From positions 620,001 to 684,000 of the forward strand of contig JARWMV010000244.1 in the NCBI GenBank assembly GCA_030998015.1: a DNA stretch of 64,000 nucleotides. The letters run 5' to 3'. Source of the DNA: Ceratorhiza oryzae-sativae (Eukaryota > Basidiomycota > Agaricomycetes > Cantharellales > Ceratobasidiaceae). Under the pieces are notes generated by a model. It was not told where the DNA came from. It saw only the letters and a list, made by a program, of their open reading frames with translations, and made no database searches. Of this stretch, positions 12,161 to 22,413 are shown piece after piece. Numbering within the stretch: position 1 is the first letter of the stretch; each line of letters starts with the position of its first letter. Both the position numbers and the translations under genes were made by a program.

Positions 12161-12689
12161 TTTACAGTGGACCTTTATTTCCTTGGGTGTCCCCAAGTGG
12201 TTTAAACATGCCTTGTGGCTGTGAAGCTGTTTTAACTGGTCTAAATGTGCCCCCTTGAATTTGGAGCAATTTTGACCAGGGGGTCAGCTTGAGAGCAGTC
12301 AAAACTGGTTTTGACCCAATTAGGCAAGTTTGGGGCAGTTTAAACTGCTCCGGATCAACATTTCCTTTTTTGGCATTTCCCATAAATGGACAGAGGTAGG
12401 GGGAAAATAACAAAAATGCCATTATTTATTTCCATTTATGGGAAATGCCAAAAAAGGAAATGTTGATCTGGAGCAGTTTAAACTGCCCCAAACTTGCCTA
12501 ATTGGGTCAAAACCAGTTTTGACTGCTCTCAAGCTGACCCCCTGGTCAAAATTGCTCCAAATTCAAGGGGGCACATTTAGACCAGTCAAAACAGCTTCAC
12601 AGCCACAAGGTATGTTTAAACCACTTGGGGACACCCAAGGAAATAAAAGTCCACTGTAAACTGACCTAAATCTCAGTCAGTTTTTGCTA

Positions 12690-13401
12690 ATGCATCCACT
12701 TTCCAGCCAAAGGGAACCAATCAAGAAAAGCACAAGATATGGTCCATATAAAGAATACTCTGCAAGCAGGTGTTGATGTAGACTCCATAGACATTGCTCA
12801 ACAATTTCCAGAGGATCCAAGGGATGAGCAGGAGGAACAGAAGCTCTTTGTTCAAGCCAGTTGCAAAATTCCAGAGAATGTAAAGCCACTTGATGTTGAA
12901 ATTGAACAAGCTGTAAATTTTCTGGAATCTGTCAACAGAATACCACAGTATCACCACAGATGAGAAGGTAAACAAGGTGGTCTCTACCCCAGTGACACTA
13001 AGCCCAACCCTGAGCCTGGCATTGCATTTCCCCATTTGATGAAATTCACTGCCTGTATTGTTGGGTGTGTTGTCTTGTTTGACCTCAATAACTAGGTCAA
13101 CAATGTCATTCTGTGGATGTGCACTGTACCAAACAATCAGGAAGTCTGGCTGCAACCCTTGTGTGCATTTGGGAGACAACCTTTGTTCAAGCAGATCCAA
13201 TATATTGTTTCAAACCAAAGGGGATACTGCTTTTGATATAACAGGCTGGGGTTTGATTGTCCACCTCCTATCAAAACCAAAAGAGATCTGAAACAACAAT
13301 ACCAGTGAGCCATAATAGGAATGTTTGCCAGTTGGGCTATTATGAGTCCCAAGTCTTGTAATTCTTTGTTGCAGAGCAGTAGCCAGTTTGAGGGGCTCCA
13401 T
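12690..13401 (-). pseudogene. Possible PD-(D/E)XK nuclease-like gene, degenerate (copy 2)
   Basis: The reading frame can be followed from an ATG at 13401 (MEPLKLATALQQRITRLGTH) through an in-frame TGA at 13210-13212 into LLEQRLSPKCTQGLQPDFLI and IVDLVIEVKQDN. PDF, then about 15 residues later V-I-E-V-K, fits the PD...E-x-K arrangement of restriction-like nucleases. The TGA lies where an arginine CGA would fit. Beyond the motif the frame becomes hydrophobic and unreliable, and an intron or shift is likely near 12,980. The gene ends at the foldback element. It may once have been continuous with, or a paralogue of, the fragment at 9763-10215. Confidence 0.4.
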
Positions 13402-13586
13402 GAGAATGGAAGGAGTGTGGTATACAAACAGGGAACACAGTTGTTTGTAATATCATGTGACATGGTATGTATGCTTGGGATTACTGTAGTGCAAGGGGGG
13501 CCAGGAGAATAGGTGCTGTACACAATGCTGGCAGGGGGGGTAGTGTCACAGCCAACAACCTGAACAATGATGCCAAACACTGGTGA

Positions 13587-14535
13587 TGTCATGAGCCAAG
13601 GTGGCTCATGGCTGGAACTGGTGGCTATGACTATAAATCTTACTAATATTGTATTTTGGATGAGTAATGGGGCTGACTGATACATCAGTCAGCTACTGAT
13701 GGTGCATTAGTCATGTGGCTAGAGGGATTAGTAACTGCCAATCACCTGCTTACTGATCCACCATTCATGCTGACTCACTCCCTCCACTTTGCTTACTGAT
13801 CTGCTGTCAGAGCTGTGACCTGAAAGATAACTCAAACACCCAAGTGGCAATGAGAGTCCTATGGGCAATGATGCTGGAGGACTAAGTCACAATGTCAAGG
13901 GGAAGATGTGCAACAAGGAGTAGGGGTGCGATAAGACACAGATATAGAAGTATGTGCACTTGTCCTTAAGAGGACTGGGCAGGAACTATGGACTATAAGT
14001 CACACAGGTAGTAGGATGAACAACAGGAGGTCAAGTTCTGAGGCTCAAGGCTCTCAGACTCTCCCTTTATATATTCATATGAGTAGCTATATCAAATACA
14101 GATGGTGCAAGACAGCTATTGTACAATGTAAGAATGGTGCCACATAACAGAATATTCCAGAAGGTACAAACAAGACATAAACAACAACAAGGTCACATGA
14201 TCATGTAAGTAATTCTATGCATATATCTGATTAAACAGGACTTGTCCAAAAATATGAAAAAGAGAGATATATAAAATATAGAAAAAGTATAATAAAATCT
14301 GTGTCATGGTCTAGGCCATGACATCTGCCATTCATGCTGACTGATACCAAATCATGTATGCTTATGTGATCATGTACATAGAGGAGTATAAAATACAGCC
14401 ATGAAGCTGCTCTGGGTCCCCCAGATTGCTTCATCTTGACATCCCCCCACTATACTGGGGGCAGGCTGGTGAAACCAGCCTGTCCCCATCACCCCTACTA
14501 CACACACACACCCAATCAAGCAGTAGGTTGTGACA
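13587..14535 (+). mobile_element. Solo LTR, family C, with target duplication GGTGA
   Basis: Begins TGTCATGAGCC and ends GGTTGTGACA, flanked by exact GGTGA repeats (13582-13586 and 14536-14540), and lies inside a family B LTR. It is itself interrupted by another family B solo LTR at 13805-14323. A TATAAAA-type box occurs near 14387, matching the boxes in the C copies near 18240 and 39878. Confidence 0.85.
13805..14323 (-). mobile_element. Solo LTR, family B, with target duplication TCTGC
   Basis: A 519-bp minus-orientation LTR. The plus strand reads TGTCAGAGCTG at the left end and CTAGGCCATGACA at the right end, with exact TCTGC duplications at 13800-13804 and 14324-14328. It is the complement of the solo LTR at 10541-11057 and contains the complement of its TATATAAGG box. 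Confidence 0.93.
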
Positions 14536-14829
14536 GGTGAGGCAATGGCAGACCCAAAGGCTATGATGGCCAAGGGTTGAACTACAACATCTAAGGGTGG
14601 ACATGCAGGGAGGAAGAGGGTTGTAACAATATGCAGGATAGGATAGAGGTGCACTTGTGCTGAAGAGCACTGGGCAACAGCTAAGTGGCTTGGTGACCAA
14701 CTCAGGTAGAAGGGATGTTGACAGGAGGTCAAGTTCTGAGGCTTGTCCAAAAACCAGAAGATAAAGGTAAAACAAATTAATATAAAATTGGAATAAAACT
14801 GTGCTGATAGTCTAGGCCATGACAGGTAC

Positions 14830-15950
14830 TATCATGGCCTAGACCATGACATGGAATTTATTATGAAATTTCCTCATTTTTATATTTCTCTCTTTTATGA
14901 GTTTTTGGACAAGTCCCATCTACTCAGATATATGTGTATAATTACTTACATGAGATCATGTTACATTGTTATAGTTTACTCTCTGTTAGTATCTTCTGGA
15001 ATATTCTGTGATGTGGCACCACTCTGATATTGTACAATAGTTGTGTCATGGCCTAGACCATGAGCATGAATTTACTCTGATTTATTATGATTTTTATTTA
15101 TCACTATTCTCTACTTTTTTGGACAAGTCCTGTGTATTCAGATATGTCAGAGCTGATGACCTGAATGACAATGCCAAACACTGATAAGGCAATGGCAGAC
15201 CTATAGGCTATGATGGCCAAAGGTCTAGCTGCAATGCCTAGAAGGGGATGTGCAGTGAAGGGATAGGGTGCAACAACACACAGGGATGTACGAGAGGTGC
15301 ACTTGTGCTAAAGAGCACTGGGCAAGAACTAAGTGGCTTGGTGACCAACTCAGGTAGAAGGGTGGTATCAACAGGGGGTTGAGTTCTGAGGCTTAAGGCT
15401 CTCAGACTCTCCCTCATATATTCATGGGGGTTGGTACATGTGAAACACAAAGTTGTACAATTTATAAAAGTGGTGCCACATCACAGAATATTCTGGAATC
15501 CATCAACAATGGTCAACAACAACAAGGTCATGTGACTCAGTCAATAATTCTACACATATATCTGAATAAACAGGACTTGTCCAAAAACCAGAAAATGGAG
15601 ATAAAAATAAAATAGGATAAAATCAAAATAAATCCATGCTCATGGTCCTAGGCCATGACAAGATATATGCATAGAATTATTGACTGAGTCATGTGACCTT
15701 GTTGTTGTTGACCATTGTTGATGTATTCCAGAATATTCTGTTGACATGGCATCATCTCTCATATCATATGATTTTACCTAGCTTCCCAGTTCACATGTAC
15801 AGCCCCTTTAGTGAATATATAAGGGAGAGTCTGAGAGCCTTAAGCCTCAGAACTCAACCCCTGTTGTCTATCCACTACTACTTGTGTGATTACCCATTGC
15901 ATAGTTTCTGCCCAGGTCTCTTTAGACCAAAGTTGTTACACTAGACTGTT
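14830..15950 (+). mobile_element. Family B LTR fragments in tandem, interrupted
   Basis: At least two plus-orientation family B pieces. One starts at 14830 (TATCATGGCC, a changed TGTCATGGCC). Another starts at 15044 (TGTCATGGCC) and continues after a nested insertion to about 15950. The right end does not match the canonical CTCTGACA end, so it is truncated or rearranged. There is no coding content. Confidence 0.6.
15145..15660 (-). mobile_element. Solo LTR, family B, with target duplication AGATA
   Basis: A 516-bp minus-orientation LTR between exact AGATA repeats (15140-15144 and 15661-15665), inserted in a plus-orientation family B LTR. The host LTR sequence resumes correctly on the far side (ATATGCATAGAATTA), which confirms the boundaries. 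Confidence 0.92.
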
Positions 15951-16312
15951 ATTAACAGAACAAGATAACAGGAGTAACAATCTTGATCAAACAATCAGAC
16001 TTGGGCCTGCTAAGTCCCTTACAAATTGCAGGTAGCAGGAGTACCACAAAGTGCTCAAGTATATCTTGCTCAAAGGGTTGCTCACTTATGGGTGTGCTAT
16101 GACACTGTGCTACCTGGTATATTTTTGGACTTATGCAGAATAGTGATGCTGCAATAAATGAGTGGCTGATCCTTATATGAGGTCTCAAGATGCTTATAAT
16201 GGCACTTGTAATTGCACAAATGGCAAGGAGCTTAAGGCTAAGTATATCTGATTGAATGTAAGAAAGAGGATGCATTACAAGGCTCAGGCAGGAGCATATT
16301 CATACTCTACAT
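15951..16312. other. CpG-poor repeat-derived DNA, unclassified
   Basis: A minus-strand frame of about 107 codons (15952-16275) has no motif. The stretch lies between LTR fragments and the second copy of the CTAAGG element. I see nothing functional. Confidence 0.4.
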
Positions 16313-16618
16313 TAAGGAAGCTGCCCCAGATTCTGCATGCCAGATTTGGCTTCAACCTGCCAGAATCTGGCATATCTGTATACCCACAGTTCAACATAAT
16401 CAATGCAAATCAGTGCTCAGTATACATCATAAAGTGTGCATAATTCTAAGGACTATGACAATGTGTATTGATTGCTGATTGACCCAAAACTCATGGATTT
16501 TGTGCTGAATTACTGTTCTGGAAATATTGCTGGGAATGCACAAACTGTCTGGAGCTCTAGATATGCATTGAAATATTGAAATATTAATACAGATCAATGT
16601 CTATTGCTTGTGCAAGTC
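16313..16618. repeat. Second copy (left part) of the CTAAGGAAGCTG element
   Basis: Starts ATTAAGGAAGCTGCCCCAGA and follows 10253-10540 and then 11058-11130 without the solo LTR between them. It breaks off at about 16618, where a family C LTR begins. Many CpG sites are absent or read TpG or CpA. Confidence 0.75.
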
Positions 16619-18487
16619 TGTCATGAGCCATGATCAAAGGTCTTGTGGCTAACCATCATTTTCTCTTCCTTTGTTTTCCACCTTTGTCTTGTGGCTTGAC
16701 CACCTCCACCTGCTTACTGATCCTTGTCCTATTATTAGTCACTCACTTACTGATTGCTGCCATTCACCTTACTCATGCTACTATTATTAGTACTGGCTGA
16801 CTGATGGACATTGTTATGGATCACTAACATTTTTCTATTATTTTAGTCTGCTCTACCAACCTCAAGTGATGCCTCTGTAATTTTTCTTGAAATTAAATGA
16901 ATTTGTATGCATCTGAAATTGTACTATTTGTGTTCCATTAAATAGTACAAAATCTCCTCTTTCCAACGCATATTTTATCATGATTTTATCTTAAGAACTC
17001 AGAGAGATATAGAGGTTGCGATATTTCCTCTTATCAGGAGATATTGATTACAACATCGCACCACTCATATCTCGGCAACTGCTTATGCTATCAAAGCGAT
17101 CTTATGCTGTATTGATAGCTAATCTTCAGCAGTATCTGCTGCCCGAAGATCATTGCGATCCACCAGATCCTCGCGCGGAATGGCCCAAAGATCATTAGAA
17201 TCTTACTGGACCATCAATCAAGATCTAATGACTCCAGTGAGTCAGGAGAGCTTCCAAATTGATCCAGAAGCTTCTCTGACTCTCACTTTATGACTCACTG
17301 AGATGTAGCCTCCGTTCATTACATGTATATACTATGATAATATGATCTACAAGCCAATAGCAGGTCTCAGATGCATCAATGCCTTGATCCACACCCTGTC
17401 TTTACTCTTTTATCCTATACTGGGCTAGGGTGTACCCCAAGTATAGCAGTACCCTCTTTTGATGATGCACTGGCATGCATGTATCTATTTGGCTCTGGAA
17501 TGCCCTCCTCAGGGTATAAAAGGACCTCCTCTGAGGCCCTTCCAGACCACCCCCCTCTACTCAACCCAGACTGGTTATTGGTTTCTTTTCTCTTTCTATT
17601 TCTCTTGTCTGTGTGTGATTTCTTATATAACTAGTACTGAGGAATAAAGTACCATATTAGTTATATACTGTCTGATTCATTGTATCTTATATACAGAGAT
17701 ATATAAGGATACAATATTGCCTGATTGAGTGTGACATTAAGTACCAGCTATTAGAGGAAATCTAAGTACCTGTAGCTGAGGAAGTACATGCATTAGGCAG
17801 CCCACCATCTATCCTATAAGCTATCACTTAAGTCTAGTATTAAGATTAGTATCAGTTAGTCCAAGTGACTAGGGCTGAACTACATTTAAGATATCTAAGG
17901 GAACCTGACCATAGTAGTCTTGCTCTTTATACCTATAAATTAGTCAGTTTACACTGTGAAAGATTAAGACTACCTTGAGTGTTACTTGATTGCATTGCAA
18001 CTACTTTGAGCCTTCTTACTCTAGTCTAAGAAGTATTGAGTACGATTAGTGTATACTAACATATCTACATTTTCTTAAGCTCTAGATATTTAAGTGTACC
18101 CTGACCTGTAACAGACATACTATTATTAGTACTGGCTGACTGATGGACATACTATTATTAGTAACTGGCTGACTGATCACTACCATTCTTTCTTACTCAT
18201 CCTGCATGTATGCTTAGTCACTCCCTTGGTTAGAATAGTATAAAAGCAAGGAGAGCAAGCTGGTCTGCCCCAGCTTGCTCTACCTTGTTGATTCCCCTCT
18301 AAAGCATCCAGTGTGAAGAACAGTCCCTAGCTGACTTATTAGCTTAAGTAACAGCTAGAAGGGTCTTGAGTGAAGACCATGTTGCAAGCCCCAGCACTAA
18401 GCATCTGACTTAGCCACTGTCCACAGTTGCTTATTCAGTGACAGGTGTCCATCAGCCACAAGCACATAAGTGCATATAGTGTCAAGC
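16619..18487 (+). mobile_element. Family C LTR, interrupted by a family D solo LTR and cut by element A
   Basis: Starts TGTCATGAGCC at 16619. It is interrupted by the family D LTR (16812-18113) and resumes at 18119 with the TATAAAAGCAAGGAG region. At 18488 it is cut by the LTR of element A. The missing end should read GGTTGTGACA, as in the copies ending at 14535 and 40253. Confidence 0.7.
16812..18113 (+). mobile_element. Solo LTR, family D (1.3 kb), with target duplication GACAT
   Basis: 1302 bp beginning TGTTATGGATC and ending CTGTAACA, with exact GACAT repeats (16807-16811 and 18114-18118). It is the same family as the LTRs of the 14.4-kb element, in opposite orientation. Compared with them it has lost many CpG sites to TpG or CpA, for example in the segment 17040-17200, so it is an older insertion. 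A TATA-like GGGTATAAAAGGACC motif lies near 17512. Confidence 0.93.
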
Positions 18488-18863
18488 TGTTGACAACAAC
18501 AAGTCAGGCAACAAGGAAAATAGTAAGAAAAAGAAAGAACTTGTATTTGACAAGAGGTCAAGTTCTTGAGGAGTCCTCTGCAAACTTGACCTGGTTTATA
18601 TACATAGTACAAGCCACATCATAACAAACAAGTCCATACAGTGAGTCACAACTGATAAGAGATAGAAGCAGTAGAAGCGACTGTGGAACTGCAGAATTTC
18701 ACATCAGAGTTGAAATACATCTTGGTTATCAGTCTGGAACATCCCCTGAATCTCATGACACAGATATACCATAAAAGGCAAGTATGTTTTGAAGATGATC
18801 TCATAAAATGTAATAAATCAAGGAAATATTGTAGAGTGGATATATGCATGTCAGTTCGTGACA
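18488..18863 (-). mobile_element. 3' LTR of element A (376 bp, minus)
   Basis: Reads TGTTGACAACAAC on the plus strand at the left end and GTTCGTGACA at the right end. The complement begins TGTCACGAACTGACATG, the same as the plus LTR at 21716, and both are exactly 376 bp. A polypurine tract abuts it at about 18864-18880 (GAAGGGGGGAAG on the minus strand), as expected for a 3' LTR. Confidence 0.88.
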
Positions 18864-18864
18864 C

Positions 18865-21715
18865 TTCCCCCCTTCACAGCACAGGGGTCATGGGGTGCCT
18901 TTGGATGTGACTTGACATAGTCAGTCATGAGTTCTGGTGCGTTTACCAGGTCATCATAAGTTAACCATTGTTGCTTGTCATAGCCAAGCCATTTGACATA
19001 GTATTCAAAGACATTAGACCTTTTGTTGTATCATGACTTTATGATCTGTTCCACTTCAAATTCTTCTTCCCCTTCAGGAGTTACCACAGGTGGTGGTGGG
19101 GGAACCTGACAGCCATAGGGGTTGTCTTTATATCTGGTGAGGAGCGAAACATGAAACACTGGGTGTATTTTCATGGTTATTGGTAGGTCCAGTTTGAAAG
19201 CATGTGTGCCATGTTGTGCTACCACCTTGAATGGTCCAACTCTTTTGTGGGCCAGTTTCCTGGAGGCCTGTTGTGTCTGTATATTCTTGGTATCAAGCCA
19301 GACTTTGTCTTCAACCTTAATAGCTTCTGGGGTCCAATGCTTCTGGTCATAGTATTCTTTGATCCTCTGGTTTGCTATTTCCAGAGCTGCCTTAAGTTTG
19401 TCATGGCCCTTTTGGAGCCATTCTGTGTGGTTGTCTGCTAAGGGGAGTTCTTGTTCCTCCCTGTCCCTGACTGCCAGCCTTGGGTGGAAACTGTAGTTTG
19501 TGAAGAATGGTGATTTGCCAGTTGAGATGTTGACACCGTTATTGTAGGCAAATTCAGCCAATGGTAAGAGTGAGACCCAGTTGTCCTGCCAGTCTGATAC
19601 ATAATGTCTGATGTACCCTTCTACTACTTGGTTGGCCCTTTCAGACTGGCCATCTGTCTGGGGGTGATATGCTGTGGAGTAGGAGGGTTTTATATCCAGC
19701 TGTTTGTATAAGTGCCTTAGGAATTTAGATGCAAAGTTGGGGCTGCAGTCTGAGATTGTTTTCTGTGGTAACCCATGAAGTTTCCATACATATGTTAGGA
19801 ACAAGTTGGTGCAATCCATAGCACTGGCCTCTGATTGGCATGGGATAAAGTGGACCATTTTTGTCAGGCAGTCAACAACTGTAAATATAGCATTGAACCC
19901 TTCTGACAGGGGTAGCCTGGTGATCAGATCATAGGTGATTTCCTCCCAAGGTTTTTCTGGTGCTGGTATTGGGTTTAGGAGCCCTGGGGGAACCTGGTTG
20001 CTATGCTTGTTCCTAATACAAGATTTGCAATGTGTGACATATTTGTTGACTGATTTTTTCATTGATGACCATGTATATTTGCAGTTTAGCAATTCATATG
20101 TTCTGAACTGTCCTGGGTGTCCTGCAGCTGGGTTGTCATGACAGCTTTCAATGATCAGCTTGCAAAGTTCTTTGTTATTTGGGACATAGATTCAGCCCTT
20201 GTATCATAAAAGTCCTTCATCCCATTCCCAATTTTTGACCTTTTCATTGTCGTCTAGGGCTTTTAGCACTTTTGACAGGTGCTCATCCCCTGGGATAGCA
20301 TCCCTAATGAGTTGTTCCAGGTCATGGTCTGGTGTGATTGCTTGTAGCCACAATGATTTTAGTTCCAAAAATTGGTTTTGTGCAAGCAGAGCTTGGCTCT
20401 CACCCCCCTCTTTAGGGATGTGCCTTGACAGCCTAGAGAGTATGTCTGCCTGGCCATTCTTTGCCCCTTCGATGTATAGGATCTTGAATTCAAATCTGGA
20501 CAGGAACTCATGCCATTGTGTGACTCGGCCGTTCAGTGGCCAATTTGTCTTCCAATATTCCAGGTTTTTGTGATTGCAAACAATGTTTACTGGGTGTTTG
20601 GCCCCCTCTAGTAAGTGACGCCAGTGTTTGAGGGCTTTTATAATTGCCAGCATTTCCTTGTTGTAGATATCATAATTTCTTTCTGCCAGGACCATCGCCT
20701 TGGAGTAGTAGGAGATTGGGTGAAGCATTCCATCTTCTCCATATTGCAATAATACAGCATCTGTGGCATAGCCTGAGGCGTCTGTTTCCAGAATAAATGG
20801 CTTGCTGGGTTCTGGCTGAATTAGGAGGGGGGCTTCTTTCAATTTCTGCTTCAGCAGGTTCCATGCCTGATCCCTTTCTTCTGTCCATTCCCACTTTACA
20901 TCCTTCTTGACAAGTTCATAAAGACATTTTGTGATTTTTGAAAAGTCTTTTATGAAGTGCCTTAACCAGTTTGCAAACCCCAACCCTTCCAGGACTTCAG
21001 TTGGGTTGGTAGGGGTTGGCCATTCAACAGCTTTTTCGACCTTGGCTGGATCTACTTTAATTCCCTGGGGAGTCACTACTATTCCCAGGTAATCAACTTT
21101 GGTGACATTGAAAACACATTTCTCCAGGGTGCAGTATAGGCCAGCTTTTTGGAGATGACGCAAGACTTCTTTGATGTGTTCATCATGTTCTTCTTGGTTT
21201 TTGGAGAACACCAATATGTTGCCCATATAGATTACAACATAAATGCCCTCAATGTCTTGGAACTCTTCCTGGATCATGGCCATGAAGGTTCCTGGTGTGT
21301 TCTTTTGGCCGAATTGCATGACTAAGGGCTCGTACAGCCCATATTTGGTCTTAAAAGCAGCCTTCCATTTGTCTCCTTCCCAGATTCGTATGTGGTTGAA
21401 ACCCTACTTTAGATCAAACTTGGTGAATATCTTTGCCCCACACAAAGTCTCCACAATATCATTGATGTGTGGGAGTGGGTACACATTGGAGACAGTCATT
21501 TCATTTAGCCGCCAGTAGTTGATGCACATGCGCAGCTTCCCATTCTTCTTTTTAACAAATATGACTGGGGATGCCATTGGTGACCTTGAGGGTCTGATAT
21601 GCCCTGCTTTCAGTTGGTGGTCCAAGGTTTTGCGCAATTCTGCATCTTCCTTGACACCCACACTATATATGGGGCCATGCCTTGGCTTGGCATCTGGCTT
21701 TAAATCTATCTCCAT
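18865..21715 (-). pseudogene. Ty3/gypsy pol pseudogene: RT, RNase H, integrase, chromodomain (element A)
   Basis: One frame can be followed from the middle of reverse transcriptase to the chromodomain. RT begins at about IDLKPD, so protease and the RT N-terminus are missing. The finger region KKKNGKLRMCINYWRLNE is present. The catalytic box reads YMGNILVF where YxDD is required. RNase H has TDASGYATDAVL, but its later HKNLEYW motif is preceded by Asn instead of Asp. Integrase keeps D, D and E (TYDLITRLP, ISDCSPNF, GQSERAN), although conserved Arg residues beside them read Cys (VVDCLTK, SDCS). A chromodomain follows (YYVKWLGYDKQQWLTYDD). In-frame stops are TAG at 21404-21406 (a conserved Trp in related elements), TGA at 20204-20206 and 20192-20194, and TGA at 19031-19033. 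The element is dead. Confidence 0.92.
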
Positions 21716-22091
21716 TGTCACGAACTGACATGCATACATCCACTCTACAATATTCTCTCGATTTACTACATTTTATGAGATCATCTTCAAAACATACTTG
21801 CCTTTTATAGTATATCTGTGTCACGTGACTCAGGGAATGTTCCGGACCGGTAACCGAGATGTATTTCAACTCTGATGTGAAATTCCACAGTTCCGCAGTC
21901 GCTTCTACTGCTTCTATCTCTTATCTGTTGTGACTCACTGTACAGACTTGTTTGTTATGATGTGGCTTGTACTATGTATATAAACCAGGTCAAGTTTGCA
22001 GAGGACTCCTCAAGAACTTGACCTCTTGTCGAATACAAGTTCTTTCATTCTCTTACTATTTTTCTTGCCACCTGACTTGTCACCGTCAACA
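21716..22091 (+). mobile_element. 5' LTR of element A (376 bp, plus)
   Basis: Starts TGTCACGAACTGAC and ends CCGTCAACA. It abuts the broken RT of the minus-strand half directly and leads into plus-strand gag and protease. It has several CpGs (ACGTGACTC, CCGGACCGG) that the 18488 LTR lacks, so the two LTRs have aged differently. Confidence 0.88.
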
Positions 22092-22413
22092 TCAGGTCAA
22101 GTTCTTGACAATCGTAAGTCTCAGTGTTGTCTGGGATACATTCTGGAACGCTGTTGGCGTTGTCTCAAGATAACTTCCCGTTGCCTTCCCCAATCCTACT
22201 CCACCTATCCACAGCCACAAGATATCGTTGCCCTATACGCGCCTCTGTGAAACCTTGCATAGCTAGGTCCCTCACACGTTGTAACAAGCTTCGGTTCTCC
22301 AATCTCTTTCGTCAACAAGAGGTGGGGTCGCTCATTGCCCTTAAGTAGCTGAGCAACGGAGGTCACCTTCCTATTCCAATAGACTCGGGAAAGGGTCTAT
22401 TTTTCCTTTCATC

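Larger units (their letters stand above)
10220..12687. mobile_element. Palindromic foldback element, interrupted
   Basis: The outer ends are inverted copies: GCAAAAACTGACTGAGATTT from 10220 and its complement ending at 12687. The right arm 12431-12687 is the near-perfect complement of 12161-12390 plus the displaced tip 10220-10250, around a 40-nt loop (12391-12430). The left arm was split by the TIR element at 10253-12160. Short open frames in the arms (12162-12422 minus, 12438-12659 plus) translate to almost the same sequence only because the arms are complementary; I do not call them genes. No transposase is present, so the element is non-autonomous. No clear target duplication was found. 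Confidence 0.75.
13544..14824 (-). mobile_element. LTR copy of family B, carrying a nested family C solo LTR
   Basis: In minus orientation. The left end reads TGTCACAGCCAACAACCTGA on the plus strand and the right end CTAGGCCATGACA. Homology to other B copies stops at 13586 and resumes at 14536, the gap being the family C insertion. The flanks are GGTAG (13539-13543) and GGTAC (14825-14829), a possible decayed target duplication. Confidence 0.65.

Noticed and set aside
12162..12659. Two ORFs with almost the same protein on opposite strands
   Set aside because: The similarity follows from the palindrome itself. Both are short, have no motif and overlap the foldback arms.
14825..14829. GGTAC as a certain target duplication of the outer family B LTR
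   Set aside because: The left counterpart reads GGTAG, and another B LTR begins directly after, so the match may be chance. Kept only as possible.
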